Source: Hoeflea_A sp963921345
Lineage (GTDB): Bacteria; Pseudomonadota; Alphaproteobacteria; Rhizobiales; Rhizobiaceae
Direction of reading: 5' to 3'
NCBI GenBank assembly: GCA_963921345.3
Contig: CAWUFE020000001.1
Span: 186,001-250,000, forward strand
DNA length: 64,000 bases
Part shown: positions 62,193 to 64,000 of the stretch, piece after piece
Layout: the number at the start of each line of letters is the position of its first letter
Numbering within the stretch: the first letter of the stretch is position 1
Notes under the pieces: model-generated
Database searches by the model: none
What the model saw: only the letters and a program-made list of their open reading frames with translations
Told to the model about the DNA's origin: nothing
Program-made: the position numbers and the translations under genes

Positions 62193-63986
62193 ATGGAAAT
62201 GAAAGCGCAGAAACCACAGTCGAAAGGCACGACATCGCCGTCCACGGCAGCGGTCCCCGTGCGCCTGCGCCATGGCCTGCAACAGCTGCTCGCGTCGATC
62301 TATCCGGACCATGATGCGGACCGGCTTTGCCAGGCCGTCATCGACGCCTCTTGGAGCGGCGGTGCCCGACCGCGGCGTCGCGGCCGGCACCTGAGCAAGG
62401 CGATCTGGAGCGAACGGGATACCTACGTCATCACCTATGGCGACAGCATCGTCGACGGCGAGCGCCGGCCGCTCGACCTGCTGTCCGATTTTCTCGGCGA
62501 CCATTTGGCCGGCAGTGTCAGCGGCGTGCACATCCTGCCCTATTTCCCGTTCACCTCGGATGACGGCTTCGCCATCACCGACTACCGTGCGGTGAACGAT
62601 GCGTTGGGCGACTGGCGGGACGTCGAGCGGATCGCCGGCGCATTCCGGCTGATGTCCGATCTGGTGCTGAACCATGGCTCGGCCGAAAGCCCCTGGTTCG
62701 AGGCCTACCGTCAAGGCCGGGCACCCTATGACAGGTTCTTTTTCGAGGCTTCTCCAGACGACGATCTTTCACAAGTCGTAAGGCCGCGCGCCCATCCGCT
62801 GCTGCGCCCGGTCGAAACGGCCATGGGGCAACGCCACGTCTGGTGCACCTTCAGCCACGACCAGGTGGATTTCGATTTCTCCAACCCGCAGGTGCTGCTC
62901 GAATTCCTGCGCATCATGCGCTTTCACATTGACCGCGGCGTGCGCACCATCCGGCTCGATGCGGTCGCCTTCGTTTGGAAGGAGATCGGCACGTCGTGCA
63001 TTCATCTGCGCCAGACCCACGAGATCGTGCGGCTGATGCGTGTGCTCGCCGATTTCGACGAAGAGCCGTTGGTGCTGATCACCGAGACCAACGTGCCGAA
63101 TGTCGAAAATCTCAGCTATTTCGGCAATCGCAACGAAGCCCATGTCATCTACAATTTCTCGCTGCCGCCGCTGATCCTGCACGCGCTGCTCAACGGCACT
63201 TCGCGCAGCCTCAATGCCTGGCAGATGGCGATGCCGCCGGCGCAGCCTGGCTGCACCTATTTCAACTTCACCGCCTCGCATGACGGCATCGGCCTGCGGC
63301 CTGCCGAAGGGCTGCTCGAGGAGGACGACATTGCGGCGATGATCGACACGGTGCGCGGTTTCGGCGGCCTGGTCAGCATGCGCGCGGCGGCCGGCGGCGC
63401 GGCGCGTCCCTATGAAATCAACGTGTCGCTGTTCGATGCGCTGAAGGGAACGATGCGCGGCGAGGACGACCGAAACATCGAGCGCTTCCTGTGCAGCCAG
63501 GCGATCGCCATGGCGCTGGAGGGAATTCCGGCCTTCTATATTCACTCCCTGCTGGCGACCCCCAACGACCTGGAAGCCGTGAAACGCAGCGGCCACAACC
63601 GGTCGATCAACCGGCACCGCTGGCATTACCCCGCGCTTCAGGAGAAGCTCGCCGATCCGGCTTCGCGCCAGCGCATCGTCTTCGACGAAATGAGACGGAT
63701 GATCGGCATCCGCATCCGCCAGCCGGCCTTCCATCCCAATGCCACCCAGTTCACCTTGCAGCTGGACGACCGGCTGTTCGGCTTCTGGCGGCAGAGCGCC
63801 GACCGGGCGCAGAGCATCTTTGCCATCCACAACGTCTCGGATCAGCCGGTGTCCATTGCCGCCCATTCGCTCAACCTGACCGGGGGGGACCAATGGTCGG
63901 ACCTGTTGTCGGGCGACCCTGTCGAGGCGTTCACCGGCACGATCGAATTCGCTCCCTATCGGTGCCGGTGGATCTCCAACCGGTAA
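62193..63986 (+). CDS. GH13 sugar phosphorylase, sucrose/glucosylglycerate-phosphorylase-like
   Basis: 597 residues from the ATG at 62193 (GGCGGA upstream; in-frame TTG at 62181 and ATG at 62199 also possible). GH13 catalytic residues: nucleophile Asp256 in RTIRLDAVAF, acid/base Glu298 in ITETNVP, and stabiliser Asp365 in ASHDGIGLRP. GVHILPYFPFTSDDGFAITDY and NHGSAESPWF fit GH13 subfamily 18, whose members phosphorolyse sucrose, glucosylglycerate or glucosylglycerol. A LacI-type operator lies upstream. The exact sugar is not shown. Confidence 0.88.
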   Translation: MEMKAQKPQSKGTTSPSTAAVPVRLRHGLQQLLASIYPDHDADRLCQAVIDASWSGGARPRRRGRHLSKAIWSERDTYVITYGDSIVDGERRPLDLLSDFLGDHLAGSVSGVHILPYFPFTSDDGFAITDYRAVNDALGDWRDVERIAGAFRLMSDLVLNHGSAESPWFEAYRQGRAPYDRFFFEASPDDDLSQVVRPRAHPLLRPVETAMGQRHVWCTFSHDQVDFDFSNPQVLLEFLRIMRFHIDRGVRTIRLDAVAFVWKEIGTSCIHLRQTHEIVRLMRVLADFDEEPLVLITETNVPNVENLSYFGNRNEAHVIYNFSLPPLILHALLNGTSRSLNAWQMAMPPAQPGCTYFNFTASHDGIGLRPAEGLLEEDDIAAMIDTVRGFGGLVSMRAAAGGAARPYEINVSLFDALKGTMRGEDDRNIERFLCSQAIAMALEGIPAFYIHSLLATPNDLEAVKRSGHNRSINRHRWHYPALQEKLADPASRQRIVFDEMRRMIGIRIRQPAFHPNATQFTLQLDDRLFGFWRQSADRAQSIFAIHNVSDQPVSIAAHSLNLTGGDQWSDLLSGDPVEAFTGTIEFAPYRCRWISNR

Positions 63987-64000
63987 TCGGCAGTGGAAAT

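Noticed and set aside
1..64000. tRNA or rRNA genes and CRISPR arrays
   Set aside because: No cloverleaf, conserved rRNA segment or regularly spaced repeats were noticed by eye; a tRNAscan/Infernal run would settle it.

Overview
The window is GC-rich, densely packed chromosomal DNA from an alphaproteobacterium, most likely of the order Hyphomicrobiales (Rhizobiaceae-like). The pointers are a 1,599-residue NAD-dependent glutamate dehydrogenase, the DUF1013/TrcR regulator, the purH / heparinase-like / rsmB / htpX / DUF1674 neighbourhood, the imuA-imuB-dnaE2 mutagenesis cassette behind a GAAC-N7-GAAC LexA box, and Flp/TadG pilus proteins. The genus cannot be fixed from sequence alone. No rRNA, tRNA or CRISPR array was recognised.

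Layout. 1-8 kb: asd, an orphan Flp pilin on the minus strand with its own terminator, a secreted lytic transglycosylase, beta-carbonic anhydrase, pyridoxal kinase, an orphan ribbon-helix-helix protein, a LemA-TPM-TPM envelope operon and an AhpD-like protein. 8-20.5 kb: NAD-GDH with an MFS carrier, then the minus-strand block purH, heparinase II/III-like, rsmB, htpX, with a divergent DUF1674 (SdhAF4-like) gene. 20.9-28.1 kb: four consecutive genes for TadG-like proteins that have one N-terminal membrane helix and a von Willebrand A (VWA) domain. The first two share a conserved element about 290-310 bp before their starts, and both leaders hold terminator-like hairpins. 28-32.5 kb: cyclopropane-fatty-acid synthase, acetyl-CoA synthetase and the DUF1013 regulator. 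32.6-39 kb: a complete peptide/opine-type ABC importer with a divergent XRE-cupin regulator and a terminal GAF gene. 39-45 kb: imuA-imuB-dnaE2.

45-46.1 kb is an IS630-family element inserted exactly at the dnaE2 stop codon. 46.1-53.5 kb is an accessory-looking patchwork: three VOC proteins, GFA and DUF2087 proteins, AraC and LacI regulators, a small DNA-binding protein facing a strong promoter with an operator palindrome, a broken flavin reductase, a fatty acid desaturase and DUF1428. 54-58.7 kb is the PrkA-YeaH-SpoVR stress operon. 58.8-64 kb holds a HupE/UreJ protein, DUF454, a PLP decarboxylase and a GH13 sucrose-phosphorylase-like enzyme behind a LacI-type palindrome.

How genes work together: the ABC genes overlap by 1-4 bases, so they form one translationally coupled import operon. 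imuA, imuB and dnaE2 overlap in the same way and are predicted to be SOS-induced. PrkA, YeaH and SpoVR are the conserved stress/starvation trio. The least explained part is the TadG-VWA tetrad with its duplicated leader.
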